DNA of 64,000 bases from contig CAYJOL010000009.1 in the NCBI GenBank assembly GCA_964371785.1, forward strand, positions 62,001-126,000, in the 5' to 3' direction. The translations under genes were made by a program, and so were the position numbers. Positions 24,050 through 35,672 of this stretch are shown one piece after another; position 1 is the stretch's first letter; the number at the start of each line of letters is the position of its first letter. This DNA comes from CAVQCT01 sp964371785 (GTDB taxonomy: Bacteria > Zixibacteria > MSB-5A5 > GN15 > FEB-12). A model generated the notes under the pieces. The model did not search any database. It had not been told where the DNA came from and worked only from the letters and a program-made list of their open reading frames with translations.

Positions 24050-25450
24050 ATGTTGGATTCAATGATTCACGACAAGTGCGGTGTTTTCGGCATTTATGGC
24101 CATCCTAAAGCGGCTGAAATGACCTATTTCGGACTGTACGCCCTGCAGCACCGGGGACAGGAGTCAGCCGGCATCGTGTCATCGGACAAGGGCACGATAC
24201 ATCTGCACAAGGCAATGGGCCAGGTTTCGGATGTCTTCTCCAAGCGGGAAAATCTCCAGAAGCTGACGGGAAGTATCGCTATCGGACACAACCGATACAG
24301 CACTACGGGTGCATCCTCGATAATCAATATTCAGCCGTTTATTATAACCAATCGGCAGAAATATCTGGCTGTGGCGCATAACGGCAATCTGACTAACGCT
24401 ATTGATCTGAGGAACAGGCTCGATGCCAGCGGGTCGATTTTCCAGACTACCTCCGACACGGAGATTATTCTCCATCTCATCGCCAAATCGAAAAAGAAGC
24501 TACGGATAGACCGGATTTGTGACGCTCTGACAAAAGTACAGGGAGCTTTTTCACTGGTGTTTCTGACCGAGAATTCGATAGTCGCGGCCAGAGATCCACG
24601 CGGATTTCGTCCGCTGTGTCTTGGAAAACTCAAGTCGTCCTGGGTCGTTTCCTCGGAGACATGTGCATTCGACCTTATAGGCGCCAAATATGTCCGGGAT
24701 ATCGAGCCCGGCGAAGTGGTTGAGATATCCGACAAAGGACTGACCTCGCACTTTCCCATGAAGAAAGAAAAAAACGCCTTCTGTATTTTTGAGTATGTTT
24801 ATTTCGCCCGACCGGATTCCAAAGTGTTCGGGGAAAATGTCGATAAAATACGCCGGCGGCTCGGGCGTCAGCTGGCCAGAGAGCATCCGGTCGACGCCGA
24901 TATCGTGATCGGTATTCCGGACTCCGCCAACACGGCAACACTTGGATTCTCCGAAGAGTCCGGCATTAAGTTTGAGATCGGACTGATCCGGAACCATTAT
25001 GTCGGGCGGACATTTATCGATCCGGCTCAGCACATAAGGGACCTCGATGTCAAGGTCAAGTTCAACCCGGTCAAGGGCGTCCTCAGAGGAAAGCGGGTGG
25101 TCGTTGTGGACGACTCGATCGTACGCGGAACTACCTCCAAAAAGCTGGTCAAGATGATCCGCGGGGCCGGGGCCAAGGAAGTCCATTTCAGGGTTTCCTC
25201 TCCCCCGATTATCTCCCCCTGCTTCTTCGGTATCGACATGCCGACCAAAAAAGAGTTGATCGGCGCGAACATGACGGTTGGAGAAATAGAGAAATATCTC
25301 GAGGTTGATTCCCTGCGGTATTTATCGCTTGAGGGGATGCTGTCGATGTCGGCGCTACCCGACACGACTTTTTGCGCCAGCTGTTTCTCCGGCAAGTACA
25401 TCATGAAAGTCCCGCAGATCAACGGCAAATACCGGTTCGAGAAGCCGTAG
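24050..25450 (+). CDS. purF: Amidophosphoribosyltransferase (glutamine PRPP amidotransferase)
   Basis: A 466-residue enzyme for the first committed step of purine synthesis, making 5-phosphoribosylamine from PRPP and glutamine. The N-terminal Ntn glutaminase begins with a short propeptide before the nucleophile Cys10 (DKCGVFGIYG), followed by ALQHRGQESAGI. The PRPP-binding loop is VVDDSIVRGTTSKKLVK in the C-terminal half. The C-terminal CASCFSGKY cysteines suggest the Bacillus-type enzyme with a 4Fe-4S cluster, which the E. coli enzyme lacks. It has its own promoter and terminator. Confidence 0.95.
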   Translation: MLDSMIHDKCGVFGIYGHPKAAEMTYFGLYALQHRGQESAGIVSSDKGTIHLHKAMGQVSDVFSKRENLQKLTGSIAIGHNRYSTTGASSIINIQPFIITNRQKYLAVAHNGNLTNAIDLRNRLDASGSIFQTTSDTEIILHLIAKSKKKLRIDRICDALTKVQGAFSLVFLTENSIVAARDPRGFRPLCLGKLKSSWVVSSETCAFDLIGAKYVRDIEPGEVVEISDKGLTSHFPMKKEKNAFCIFEYVYFARPDSKVFGENVDKIRRRLGRQLAREHPVDADIVIGIPDSANTATLGFSEESGIKFEIGLIRNHYVGRTFIDPAQHIRDLDVKVKFNPVKGVLRGKRVVVVDDSIVRGTTSKKLVKMIRGAGAKEVHFRVSSPPIISPCFFGIDMPTKKELIGANMTVGEIEKYLEVDSLRYLSLEGMLSMSALPDTTFCASCFSGKYIMKVPQINGKYRFEKP

Positions 25451-25480
25451 CCGACAGTCCTATTGAACGCAAATGAAAAG

Positions 25481-25513
25481 CCCCGGGTCTTGCGACTCAG
25501 GGCTCTTTTTTAT
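25481..25513 (+). terminator. Terminator after purF, probably bidirectional
   Basis: AGCCC and GGGTC pair with GACTC and GGGCT around a TTGC loop, with one C-A mismatch, then CTTTTTT follows on the plus strand. The minus strand also has a T-rich run past the stem, and it lies between the convergent ends of purF and the FG-GAP gene. Confidence 0.75.
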
Positions 25514-25528
25514 CCGGAGACTCTCAAG

Positions 25529-26869
25529 TCACGGACACGCAACCGGAGCAGGTCCGCTAGCGAAAGAATAGTCCACAAGATAGACAAGGTCGGCGATGTC
25601 AAGACCGCCGGAACCGTCGACATCAGCTTCCTCCGCACAGACGGGTTGCGGGCCGTTCGCGAAGGAATACTCGACGAGGTAAACAATATCGCCGATGTCC
25701 ACGCCCGGCTCTCCTCCCTGACCATCTAGATTCCCTCTAACTCCTATGCAGCATGGGATATAACCGCCTGAATTGAAGAGGATCGACACGTTTGCGGAAT
25801 TGGCATTGGCCACCGCCAGATCATTGTCCCCATCGCCATCGAGATCGCTTGCGCAGGCAAAATACGGATGGCTCCCGACAGCGAACAGGAGAGGCGGAAG
25901 AAATGTCCCGTTCCGGTTGTTTCTCAAGATGGACACGCTGTCCATGGAGCTATTGGCCACAGCGAGGTCGAGGTCGCTGTCGCCGTCGAGATCGGCTGCG
26001 TATATCGAGAATGGACTACCTCCGGCATCATAACTCACTGCCGGCTGAAACGTCCCATCTCCGTCGTTCTTCAAAATAGATACGTCGGCCGAGGTACGGT
26101 TCGCTATAGCAAGATCATTGTCGTTGTCACCATCAAGATCCGCCGCAAAAACAGAAAAAGGACCGTCGCCCGCAGCATAGTTGACGGCAGGCTGAAATGT
26201 ACCATCGCCATTATTGGTCAGAATTGATATGTCCGGGCGGCTCGTAACAGCCAAATCCAGATCGCTGTCGCCATCGAGATCGGCCGCAAAAACAGAATGC
26301 GGACTCGATAGCGTATCAAGGCTGATCGCCGATAGGAATGAACCGTTACCATCGTTTATGAGAATGGTCACTCTATCGGAATTCTGATTTGCCACGGCAA
26401 GATCCTTGTCACCGTCGCCGTCCAGGTCGGCCGCAACGACGGTGACTGCAAAGGCCCCGACATCGAAGTAAAGGGCATCCTGAAATGTACCGTCGCCGTT
26501 ATTGATCAGAATTGAAACGTTACTCGAAATGACATTGCTCACGGCCAAGTCACTGTCGCCGTCCCCGTCCAAGTCAGCCGCGATTACCGAGAAGGGATAG
26601 CTACCAACTCCATAGTTCACCGCCGGTCGAAAGGTTCCGTCTCCGTTGTTTATCAGCACGGATACACTGTTCGAGGAGTCATTAGCTACGGCAAGATCAT
26701 TGTCGCCGTCACCGTCAACATCGGCGGCGCAAACAGTATACGGGCGGCTTCCGACACTGTAATCGATCTTGGTACCGAACCACGGGATGGAGCACTGCGA
26801 CTCGACAGAAAGCGTAAACACCGTAATGGTACATAGCGCTGCAATTCGGAGAGTTGAGAAAACCTTCAC
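25529..26869 (-). CDS. Secreted FG-GAP/VCBS beta-propeller with dockerin-like tail
   Basis: A 446-residue protein with a signal peptide (about 1-26). Seven repeats of about 47 residues follow, each with a calcium-binding DLDGDGD-DLAVAN loop and SILINNGDGTFQ strand, which fits a seven-bladed propeller. The C-terminus has two EF-hand/dockerin-like segments (GVDIGDIVYLVEYSF and GLDIADLVYLVDYSF), each with aspartates in a calcium loop. It is probably extracellular. The start is GTG at 26869, with GGGAGG six bases upstream. It diverges from a subtilase with a similar tail. Confidence 0.85.
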   Translation of the reverse strand: MKVFSTLRIAALCTITVFTLSVESQCSIPWFGTKIDYSVGSRPYTVCAADVDGDGDNDLAVANDSSNSVSVLINNGDGTFRPAVNYGVGSYPFSVIAADLDGDGDSDLAVSNVISSNVSILINNGDGTFQDALYFDVGAFAVTVVAADLDGDGDKDLAVANQNSDRVTILINDGNGSFLSAISLDTLSSPHSVFAADLDGDSDLDLAVTSRPDISILTNNGDGTFQPAVNYAAGDGPFSVFAADLDGDNDNDLAIANRTSADVSILKNDGDGTFQPAVSYDAGGSPFSIYAADLDGDSDLDLAVANSSMDSVSILRNNRNGTFLPPLLFAVGSHPYFACASDLDGDGDNDLAVANANSANVSILFNSGGYIPCCIGVRGNLDGQGGEPGVDIGDIVYLVEYSFANGPQPVCAEEADVDGSGGLDIADLVYLVDYSFASGPAPVACP

Positions 26870-26913
26870 CTTAGACCTCCCTTGTGTGACAACTGAGACC
26901 GTGAATACTCACA

Positions 26914-26942
26914 TAAATATGGATACTGCATTTCAACCTCAA
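26914..26942 (-). promoter_or_regulatory. Candidate promoter of the FG-GAP gene
   Basis: On the minus strand, TTGAGG (26942-26937) and TATTTA (26919-26914) are 17 bases apart, about 45 bases before the GTG. The 26870-27283 gap also holds an inverted repeat ACTAAAA/TTTTAGT (27035-27055) and the divergent subtilase promoter. Confidence 0.45.
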
Positions 26943-27178
26943 ATGGCCAAATGCCGTGAATTAGCGTCGTAGAACATTTCTCGATAAACGAAACCAGATG
27001 ATATTCAATATATTTGCCCGAATTCCAGCATGCAACTAAAAATGTATCTTTTAGTCCTTAAACGTTCGCCGGCATAGTTCGATCTCCCTTTCGGCCGACT
27101 CGTGAAATCTCTGAACGGCAGAAGATTATCGGGAAGAAATCCATCTACTGTGCCGATATAATCCCTGAACGCAATTAA

Positions 27179-27206
27179 TTGACAAAACCAGCTTTGCAGC
27201 TATATT
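27179..27206 (+). promoter_or_regulatory. Candidate promoter of the subtilase gene
   Basis: TTGACA (27179-27184) and TATATT (27201-27206) are 16 bases apart. The leader to the TTG start is about 70 bases. Confidence 0.55.
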
Positions 27207-27283
27207 TAGATGTCTTCATGTACGTACAATTCATGCAATACCATGTCCGCCCGGACCAAACAGAATAGTTCTTCGGAGGAAGT

Positions 27284-30013
27284 TTGACGTCAAGATACAA
27301 TCGACTCATGGGCTCTCTTTTCACTGTCGCCTTCGTGGGCGTCACTTTTTTTGCCCCAACTGGCCAAACCAGACAGGTGCAGACGAACCAAACGGATATA
27401 CTTCAGCCAAGAGTGGTTCCTCAGAAACCGGTATCAGTTTCGATTTCACCACAGGCACAAATCGCCCGGGTGGTGGTCAAATTTCGCGATAATGCCGAAG
27501 TGAGGCTTCGGGAAGGTAAGTTGATTTCCAGACAGAATACAGCTCTGGGTGGGTCCGTAAGAATTCTTCAGCCGTATCTGGAAAATCGGATGACCCGGTT
27601 ATTTGGCGGATTTTCCGAGACGAAACTTGACCGTGACCGTGAAGTATTTCAATTCAAATCGGGTCATGGCCTGGCCGACCTCAACGGTTATTACCAAATA
27701 CAGGTAGGCTCGACCTCGGAGGCTGAACGGTTGATAGCACAGCTAAACGCGCAAGACGCAGTCGAGCTGGCGTTCTTCGAACCGGCTCCTGAACCGGCGG
27801 GCGATATTGATCCCCCCACTCCCGATTATCAGCCGTTTCAGGATTACCGTTTGGCGGCACCTGCCGGAGTAGACGCTGATTATGCGAATACGTTATCCGG
27901 AGGCGATGGCTCCGGAGTGAAAATAATCGATATCGAAGGTAACTGGACGACCACCCACGAGGATCTTGATAAGGCGTTCGGAGGTATTATCGGCGGGGTG
28001 CCGATCGATGATGCCGGATGGAAGGCTCATGGCACTGCTGTGCTCGGTGAGATGATAGCGGGTGACAATGGTTACGGTGTGACCGGTATTTGTCCCGGCG
28101 CCGATGTGGGGATGGTACCGATTGGGAGTCTCTCGACCGCGGAAGCGCTCTACACCGCAGTAGACAATCTCCAGCAGGGGGATGTCATCCTGATCGAGTT
28201 GCACGCCCCCGGACCAAGATACGACTTTGCCAGCCGGCCGGACCAGCTCGGATACGTTTGCGTTGAATACTGGCAGGATAATTTCGATGCCATCCAGTAC
28301 GCCTGGGCCAAAGGAGTTGTCGTGGTCGAGGCGGGCGGTAATGGCGCCGAGAATTTCGATGATGCTAATATGTACAGTGAACTGTTCGATACGACCTACC
28401 GTAATTCCCACGCCATAATCGTGGGGGCGGGATATCCGTCATCGTCCGGCTCCGATCTGACCAGACAGGGCTTCTCCAACTACGGCAAGCGGGTCAATCT
28501 TCAGGGGTATGGCTCAGGTGTGTATACTACCGGCTATGGCGGCCTGTTCGATGGCGGAGGTGACGAGAACCAGTACTATACGGCGAGCTTCAGCGGTACC
28601 TCATCAGCATCGCCGATAGTCACCGGCTCAGTTGCCTGCCTCCAGGGGTACTACAAGGCTACCTACGGCGTTGCCACGACCTCAGATTACATTCGCGACT
28701 TACTCGTGAGTACGGGGACTCTGCAGCTGGGCGATACCTCAACGCACATCGGTCCCCGACCGAATCTTCTGGCCGCTACCAACAATATCTCGGCTCCACC
28801 GGCTTTGTACGCCAATCCAATCATGCTGGACACGACCATCACCGATGGTCAGGCGGCAACGAAGGACGTGTGGTTAATCAACCGATCAAACGTGAATAAC
28901 GCGTATTACTATATTTACGACCGCGACACGCTCTTCACCAAACTGGTTAACTGGCTTCGTGTCTCCACCCAGTCGGGAAGCATTCCGCCCGCCGACTCTG
29001 TTCTGGTCACCGTTACGCTGGACGCCTCTATATTGCAGCAACAGACCACGTCTTACAAAGGTGTCTTGAAGGTCATTTGGGGAAGTACATCGGGACAGTA
29101 CAATTCCACCTTTTATGTTCCGGTATACCTCACGGTTCCGTGCAACGATACGAGCTATGTAGTGAAATCCGGCACCGATCCGGACGGTCCGGTCTACCAG
29201 TGGATTTCGGCCCGGAATCTCGGAACGATGGTGCCGCACAGCGCTTTTTATGGAAGCAATGCGCTTGATGATGGCACGGCCGGGCCGTTCAGTCTGGGTT
29301 TCACTTTTCCATTTTACGATAGCAGCTATACCAGCTTCTACATTGGCACGAACGGGGCGATATCTTTCAAAGATACGTCGGTGAACGTAAACGGATACTT
29401 CTCGGGCCTGAGCATTCCGGGAACGCCGTTCCAGACCTTTGTCGGAGCATACTGGAATGATCTGATCTTTGACACAACACTCGTCCCCGATGGCAGTGTC
29501 TATCTATACCAGAGCCCAACTCAGGATACCACCGTAATCGAATGGTATCACCCGGCCAATTTCAATGTTTTCGGCGACACCCTGACTGATTTCGAACTGA
29601 TTCTTACGCCTGACGGCAATATTCTCTGCCAGTACAATAATATCGGCACCTCAGGCCTTGAACAGACCGCGCTCATCGGTATTTCTCAGACCGGATGCCA
29701 GGCGGCCAGCTATGTGAACGGCGGAGACATTCCTTCTCACATAGTCTACTCAGGCAGTGCGGTTCTCTTTGATCTCAAGAACTGGCAGTTTACGCAATCG
29801 GGCGACGTTAACAATGACGGCAGCGTGGACATAGCCGATCTCGTGTATCTGGTAGACTATATGTTCGCCGGCGGACCGGATCCCATTCCTCAGTGGCAGC
29901 AGGGCGACGTGGACTGCACTGGCGGCATTGATATCGGTGATCTGGTCTATCTGGTAGATTTCATGTTCAACTCCGGCCCTTCCCCGTGCTTCTACTGGCA
30001 TCAGATCGATTAG
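27284..30013 (+). CDS. Secreted subtilisin-like (S8) serine protease with dockerin-like tail
   Basis: A 909-residue protein. A signal segment and propeptide-like region precede the S8 catalytic domain (about 190-500). The triad is visible as Asp216 (IIDIEG), His249 (KAHGTAV) and Ser440 (FSGTSSASP), with an AGGNG oxyanion asparagine. Beta-rich domains follow to about 825, then two EF-hand/dockerin-like repeats (DGSVDIADLVYLVDY and GIDIGDLVYLVDF) at 835-905. The start is TTG with GGAGGA closely upstream. An ATG eight codons later lacks such a site. It is probably extracellular and calcium-dependent. Confidence 0.88.
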   Translation: MTSRYNRLMGSLFTVAFVGVTFFAPTGQTRQVQTNQTDILQPRVVPQKPVSVSISPQAQIARVVVKFRDNAEVRLREGKLISRQNTALGGSVRILQPYLENRMTRLFGGFSETKLDRDREVFQFKSGHGLADLNGYYQIQVGSTSEAERLIAQLNAQDAVELAFFEPAPEPAGDIDPPTPDYQPFQDYRLAAPAGVDADYANTLSGGDGSGVKIIDIEGNWTTTHEDLDKAFGGIIGGVPIDDAGWKAHGTAVLGEMIAGDNGYGVTGICPGADVGMVPIGSLSTAEALYTAVDNLQQGDVILIELHAPGPRYDFASRPDQLGYVCVEYWQDNFDAIQYAWAKGVVVVEAGGNGAENFDDANMYSELFDTTYRNSHAIIVGAGYPSSSGSDLTRQGFSNYGKRVNLQGYGSGVYTTGYGGLFDGGGDENQYYTASFSGTSSASPIVTGSVACLQGYYKATYGVATTSDYIRDLLVSTGTLQLGDTSTHIGPRPNLLAATNNISAPPALYANPIMLDTTITDGQAATKDVWLINRSNVNNAYYYIYDRDTLFTKLVNWLRVSTQSGSIPPADSVLVTVTLDASILQQQTTSYKGVLKVIWGSTSGQYNSTFYVPVYLTVPCNDTSYVVKSGTDPDGPVYQWISARNLGTMVPHSAFYGSNALDDGTAGPFSLGFTFPFYDSSYTSFYIGTNGAISFKDTSVNVNGYFSGLSIPGTPFQTFVGAYWNDLIFDTTLVPDGSVYLYQSPTQDTTVIEWYHPANFNVFGDTLTDFELILTPDGNILCQYNNIGTSGLEQTALIGISQTGCQAASYVNGGDIPSHIVYSGSAVLFDLKNWQFTQSGDVNNDGSVDIADLVYLVDYMFAGGPDPIPQWQQGDVDCTGGIDIGDLVYLVDFMFNSGPSPCFYWHQID

Positions 30014-30051
30014 TTAGTTGCACAAAACTCTCCGGAAGATCCGCAAATAGA

Positions 30052-30094
30052 AACCGCGCCGGCTGGAGTATCCAGCGGCGCGGTTCTTGATTTA
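30052..30094 (+). terminator. Long hairpin terminator between subtilase and nuoN
   Basis: AACCGCGCC pairs with GGCGCGGTT, with an inner GCTGG/CCAGC stem and one bulged G (30052-30085), followed by a T-rich TTCTTGATTT. It lies between convergent genes and likely serves both strands, ending the nuo operon on the minus strand. Confidence 0.7.
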
Positions 30095-30111
30095 TATTCT
30101 TACCGTCGCTG

Positions 30112-31560
30112 TTACAGGAAAGCAAATATTGCCGACTGCGAGAAATTCAACAGCATTTGCGGGAAGAAGCCCATTCCCAAAGTTCCGAGGGCGGTGATTA
30201 TGAGAACGATCATGATTGATGGTGTGTATTTCACGGGAGCGAAAGTCGTGTCGAGCTGATCGAAGAATGCCGCCTTGATGACGCGGAAGTAATAGTACAC
30301 GGACAGGAATGAATTCATGACGCCGATAACAGTCAGCCAAATAAAACCGCTCTTGACGGCCGCCTGGAAGATATAAAATTTGCCGAAGAAACCCACGGTC
30401 GGTGGAAATCCGGAAAGGGCGAACATAAACAGCGCGAGAGTAACTGAAAGATAAGGATTCGCTTTGGCGAGTCCAGTCAGCTCAGACAATTCCGATTTGC
30501 AGCCCGATCGGGTTTCCAGCAGGATGACGACCGTAAAGGCGCCAAGGTTAAACAGAGTGTATGCCACCAAATAGAAGATAGCGGCGGACACTGCATCGGA
30601 ACCACCCACCGTCAGCGCAACAAGGATGTAACCGGCGTGGGCGATCGACGAATAAGCCAGCAGTCGTTTGACATTACTCTGTCTCAGCGCCAGGACGTTA
30701 CCCACTGTCATTGTCAGCACGGCGAGAATCCAGAAGATGGTCGATATGATGGCCAGGTCGACAAAGCCGAAGGTGAAGATTCGCAGTAGGGCGGCAAACC
30801 CGGCCGCCTTAGGGCCGACCGAAAAGAATGCGGTAACCGGTGTCGGCGCACCCTGGTAGACATCGGGAACCCAGCTATGAAAGGGCACGGCTGCCACCTT
30901 GAATCCGAAACCAACCAGCAAGAGCGATACGCCGGTCAGCATATACGTCTGCGAGTGCGAAATGATGAAACTGAAATCAGCCACGATTCGTCGAAGGTCG
31001 GTAGTGCCGGAAGCGCCATAGATCAGGGCAATACCCATCAGCAGAAAGCCACTGGCAAAAGCACCCATGATGAAATACTTGATGCCGGCTTCGTTCGATT
31101 GTAACGAGCGCCGCGCAAATCCGGCCATGACATACAGAGGAATCGACATTATTTCCAGACCGAGAAAGACCACCACGAGGTCGGTTGTGTTGGCCATCAC
31201 CATCATGCCCATTGTGGATATAAGCAGGAGGGCGTAGAATTCGGGGCGGTCGATCCCCTTCGCCGACATATACCGGTGAGAAATCAACAGAACCAGCAGC
31301 GATGTCAGCACAAAGATAAGCTTGAACGCCACGCCGAAATTGTCGCACGTAACCATCCCGAAAAAGCCTGACTGTTGGTTTCCCCACTGTTCGATCACAA
31401 ACGCGGCAGAGGCGGCCAGACCAAGCAAGGCCAGCAACGGCGCGAATCGTGCTGCGACGCGGCTAAACACCATCGCCAGAATGACAAAAGCCGCCACCAG
31501 CAGGCTTATCTCCGGCGAGATGAGCGAAAGGTCAATTGATCCCGATGTAATGTCTATCAT
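30112..31560 (-). CDS. nuoN: NADH-quinone oxidoreductase subunit N
   Basis: A 482-residue antiporter-like membrane subunit of complex I with about 14 transmembrane segments and the Mrp-like core (TGVSLLLVGFGFKVAAVPFHSW, then VYQGAPTPVTAFFSVGPKAAG). It forms part of the proton-pumping arm. It is the last nuo gene, separated from nuoM by a 71-residue glutaredoxin-like gene and a 45-base gap. Confidence 0.93.
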   Translation of the reverse strand: MIDITSGSIDLSLISPEISLLVAAFVILAMVFSRVAARFAPLLALLGLAASAAFVIEQWGNQQSGFFGMVTCDNFGVAFKLIFVLTSLLVLLISHRYMSAKGIDRPEFYALLLISTMGMMVMANTTDLVVVFLGLEIMSIPLYVMAGFARRSLQSNEAGIKYFIMGAFASGFLLMGIALIYGASGTTDLRRIVADFSFIISHSQTYMLTGVSLLLVGFGFKVAAVPFHSWVPDVYQGAPTPVTAFFSVGPKAAGFAALLRIFTFGFVDLAIISTIFWILAVLTMTVGNVLALRQSNVKRLLAYSSIAHAGYILVALTVGGSDAVSAAIFYLVAYTLFNLGAFTVVILLETRSGCKSELSELTGLAKANPYLSVTLALFMFALSGFPPTVGFFGKFYIFQAAVKSGFIWLTVIGVMNSFLSVYYYFRVIKAAFFDQLDTTFAPVKYTPSIMIVLIITALGTLGMGFFPQMLLNFSQSAIFAFL

Positions 31561-31605
31561 AATTTTGTCTCGTATACGGACACGCCGTATCTCCGGTTAA
31601 AATCC

Positions 31606-31821
31606 TCAGCCTCCGCCGAAGCCAAGTCTCACCTTGCCATCTTCGATAATGACCGGCACAATATGCTGGCCCTTGGAGAGCTTCAGCAGTTCATCCTGAG
31701 CGCCGGGAACGTCGTGCACGTCGACTTCCTCGAACCTGACTCCCTGTTCGGTATAATATTTCTTGGCGGCCGCGCAATAGGGGCAGCCTTTCTTGGTATA
31801 GATAGTGACGTTACCGGCCAT
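31606..31821 (-). CDS. Small glutaredoxin-like thiol protein (Uxx-star-like) inside the nuo operon
   Basis: A 71-residue thioredoxin-fold protein with the redox motif GCPYC (Cys13, Cys16), a VPVIIEDGK segment with the cis-proline, and the C-terminus GFGGG. Its short length and glycine tail resemble the Uxx-star glutaredoxin-like family, whose selenoprotein members have U at the first Cys. It overlaps the nuoM 3' end by 11 bases and precedes nuoN, so it is co-transcribed with complex I. A role in thiol repair or complex I maturation is inference. Confidence 0.75.
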   Translation of the reverse strand: MAGNVTIYTKKGCPYCAAAKKYYTEQGVRFEEVDVHDVPGAQDELLKLSKGQHIVPVIIEDGKVRLGFGGG

Positions 31822-33403
31822 TTAGCTCCTCCATACCCCGGACTATGTGATACCGTTGCGATAGATTTATACACAGTCGCTGTTCCGTGAACGACCGCTT
31901 TTCGGCTTCAACTGTGCTGGCCTTGCTCACTTGAAAGACTACCTGTTTAACGGCCGGTTCAATGCGTTCAAAGAGCGGTTTCGGGTAGATACCGATCCAG
32001 AAAACCGCGATGACCAACGGGATAAGGATAATCTTCTCGCGCCAATCCAGATCCAGCAATTTCTGGTTCTCCGGCTTTGTTACTTTTCCGAAGAACACAC
32101 GTTGGTACATCCAGAGCATATAGCAGGCGGCGAGAATTACGCCGGTCGCGGCCACAACACCGTAAGTCACGTTGGCCTTAAAGGTGCCGAGCAGGATAAG
32201 AAATTCGCCCACGAATCCGTTGGTAAATGGTAAGCCGATCGATGACAGGGTGATGATCATAAAGAATGCGGCAAAAGTCGGCATCACCTTGGCAAGTCCG
32301 CCGAAATCCTCGATCAGCCGGGTATGACGGCGCTCGTATATCATGCCCACCAGCAAGAAGAGCGCACCGGTCGAAATACCGTGATTGATCATCTGGATTA
32401 CGGACCCTTCGATAGACTGCACATTGAGTGCGAATAACCCCAGCATGACAAATCCCATATGGGAAACCGACGAAAACGCTACCAATGATTTCACGTCCTT
32501 TTGCACCATCGCAACCAACGCACCATAGATAATGGCTATTAGCGCGAGCACGGAGATATACGGCACCGCCGCGACAGTTGCTTCGGGGAACATCGGTAGA
32601 CAAATCCTGACAAAACCGTACGTTCCCATCTTCAGCAGGACGCCAGCCAGAATCACCGACCCGGCGGTGGGCGCCTGAACATGGGCGTCCGGAAGCCAGG
32701 TGTGCAGCGGAAACAACGGCACCTTGATGGCGAACGCCAGCGCAAAAGCGCTGAACAGCCAGATCTGCTGTTGGAAACTCAGCGGAAGCTCCGTAGTGAT
32801 TTTTATCATGTCGAAGGAGAAGGTTCCCGAATACTTCTGGTATTCGAACAGGATGTAAATAATACCGACCAGCATCAGCAGCGAGCCGAACATTGTGAAG
32901 AGGACGAATTTGATGGCGGCATAGAGCTTGCGCGGACCTCCCCACATGCCGATGATAAAGTACATCGGTATGAGCATAACTTCCCAGAACACGTAGAACA
33001 GGAACAGGTCGAGGGCTGAGAACACACCTAACATACCGACTTCGAGCAACAGCATGCAGATAAAGTATCCCTTGATACCGAAGGTCACCGATTTCCACGA
33101 GGCCAGAATCGACAGGACTGTCAACAACGTAGTCAGCACAATCAGCAGCAGGGAGATGCCATCAATCCCCATATGATAGGCAATACCCAGCGACGCCACC
33201 CACGGGATATTTATTTCAAACTGCATGCCATTGGCTATCGGGTCGAACATGAAATACAGCCAGACCGAGAGCAGGAAAGTGATGAACGACACTATCAGGC
33301 TGAAGGACTTGATCGTATCATGCTGATTCTTGGGGACAAACAGCAGTAGTATTACGCCGATCAACGGAAAGAATGTAATTAAGCTGAGTATCTCTCGTTC
33401 CAT
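31811..33403 (-). CDS. nuoM: NADH-quinone oxidoreductase subunit M
   Basis: A 530-residue antiporter-like subunit with about 14 transmembrane segments and conserved blocks (LLFYVFWEVMLIPMYFIIG with the essential Glu, then KVPLFPLHTWLPDAHVQAP). The last 35 residues after the membrane part are hydrophilic and atypical. It lies 3 bases after nuoL. Confidence 0.94.
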   Translation of the reverse strand: MEREILSLITFFPLIGVILLLFVPKNQHDTIKSFSLIVSFITFLLSVWLYFMFDPIANGMQFEINIPWVASLGIAYHMGIDGISLLLIVLTTLLTVLSILASWKSVTFGIKGYFICMLLLEVGMLGVFSALDLFLFYVFWEVMLIPMYFIIGMWGGPRKLYAAIKFVLFTMFGSLLMLVGIIYILFEYQKYSGTFSFDMIKITTELPLSFQQQIWLFSAFALAFAIKVPLFPLHTWLPDAHVQAPTAGSVILAGVLLKMGTYGFVRICLPMFPEATVAAVPYISVLALIAIIYGALVAMVQKDVKSLVAFSSVSHMGFVMLGLFALNVQSIEGSVIQMINHGISTGALFLLVGMIYERRHTRLIEDFGGLAKVMPTFAAFFMIITLSSIGLPFTNGFVGEFLILLGTFKANVTYGVVAATGVILAACYMLWMYQRVFFGKVTKPENQKLLDLDWREKIILIPLVIAVFWIGIYPKPLFERIEPAVKQVVFQVSKASTVEAEKRSFTEQRLCINLSQRYHIVRGMEELNGR

Positions 33404-33406
33404 AAT

Positions 33407-35341
<1,935 letters not shown>

Positions 35342-35368
35342 CTTACATATTACCTTTAAGAAACTCGT

Positions 35369-35671
35369 CTACCACTTCAGTATATTGAACCGGTCGATAT
35401 TTATCGTCCCCCGGTTCCTGTACAATGTAATCACCATACCGAGTCCGACGGCAGCCTCGGCCGCGGCTACCGTTAAAACAAGAAAAACAAAAGCATGGCC
35501 ATCAGTTACATTCAAAGCTCGAGAAAACGCAATCAAAGCCAGATTAGCTGCGTTCAGCATAAGTTCGATGGACATGAACAGGATAATCAGGTTCCGGGAG
35601 ATCAGCACACCAAGCGTGCCGATGCCAAACAGGAACATGGCAACGATAACAAACGCCGGCAGTGCGTACAT
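35369..35671 (-). CDS. nuoK: NADH-quinone oxidoreductase subunit K
   Basis: A 100-residue three-helix membrane subunit of complex I with the conserved glutamates in SIELMLNAANLALI and the AAAEAAVGLGMVI segment. GAGGAGG lies before the start, inside the end of nuoJ. Confidence 0.94.
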   Translation of the reverse strand: MYALPAFVIVAMFLFGIGTLGVLISRNLIILFMSIELMLNAANLALIAFSRALNVTDGHAFVFLVLTVAAAEAAVGLGMVITLYRNRGTINIDRFNILKW

Positions 35672-35672
35672 A

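Noticed and set aside
25529..26869. Regularly spaced repeats suspected to be a DNA repeat array or CRISPR
   Set aside because: They are about 140 bases apart, diverged and in frame, and they encode FG-GAP blades.
32178..33098. A 306-codon minus-strand open frame
   Set aside because: It is a different frame of the same strand as nuoM and ignores the conserved nuoM motifs.
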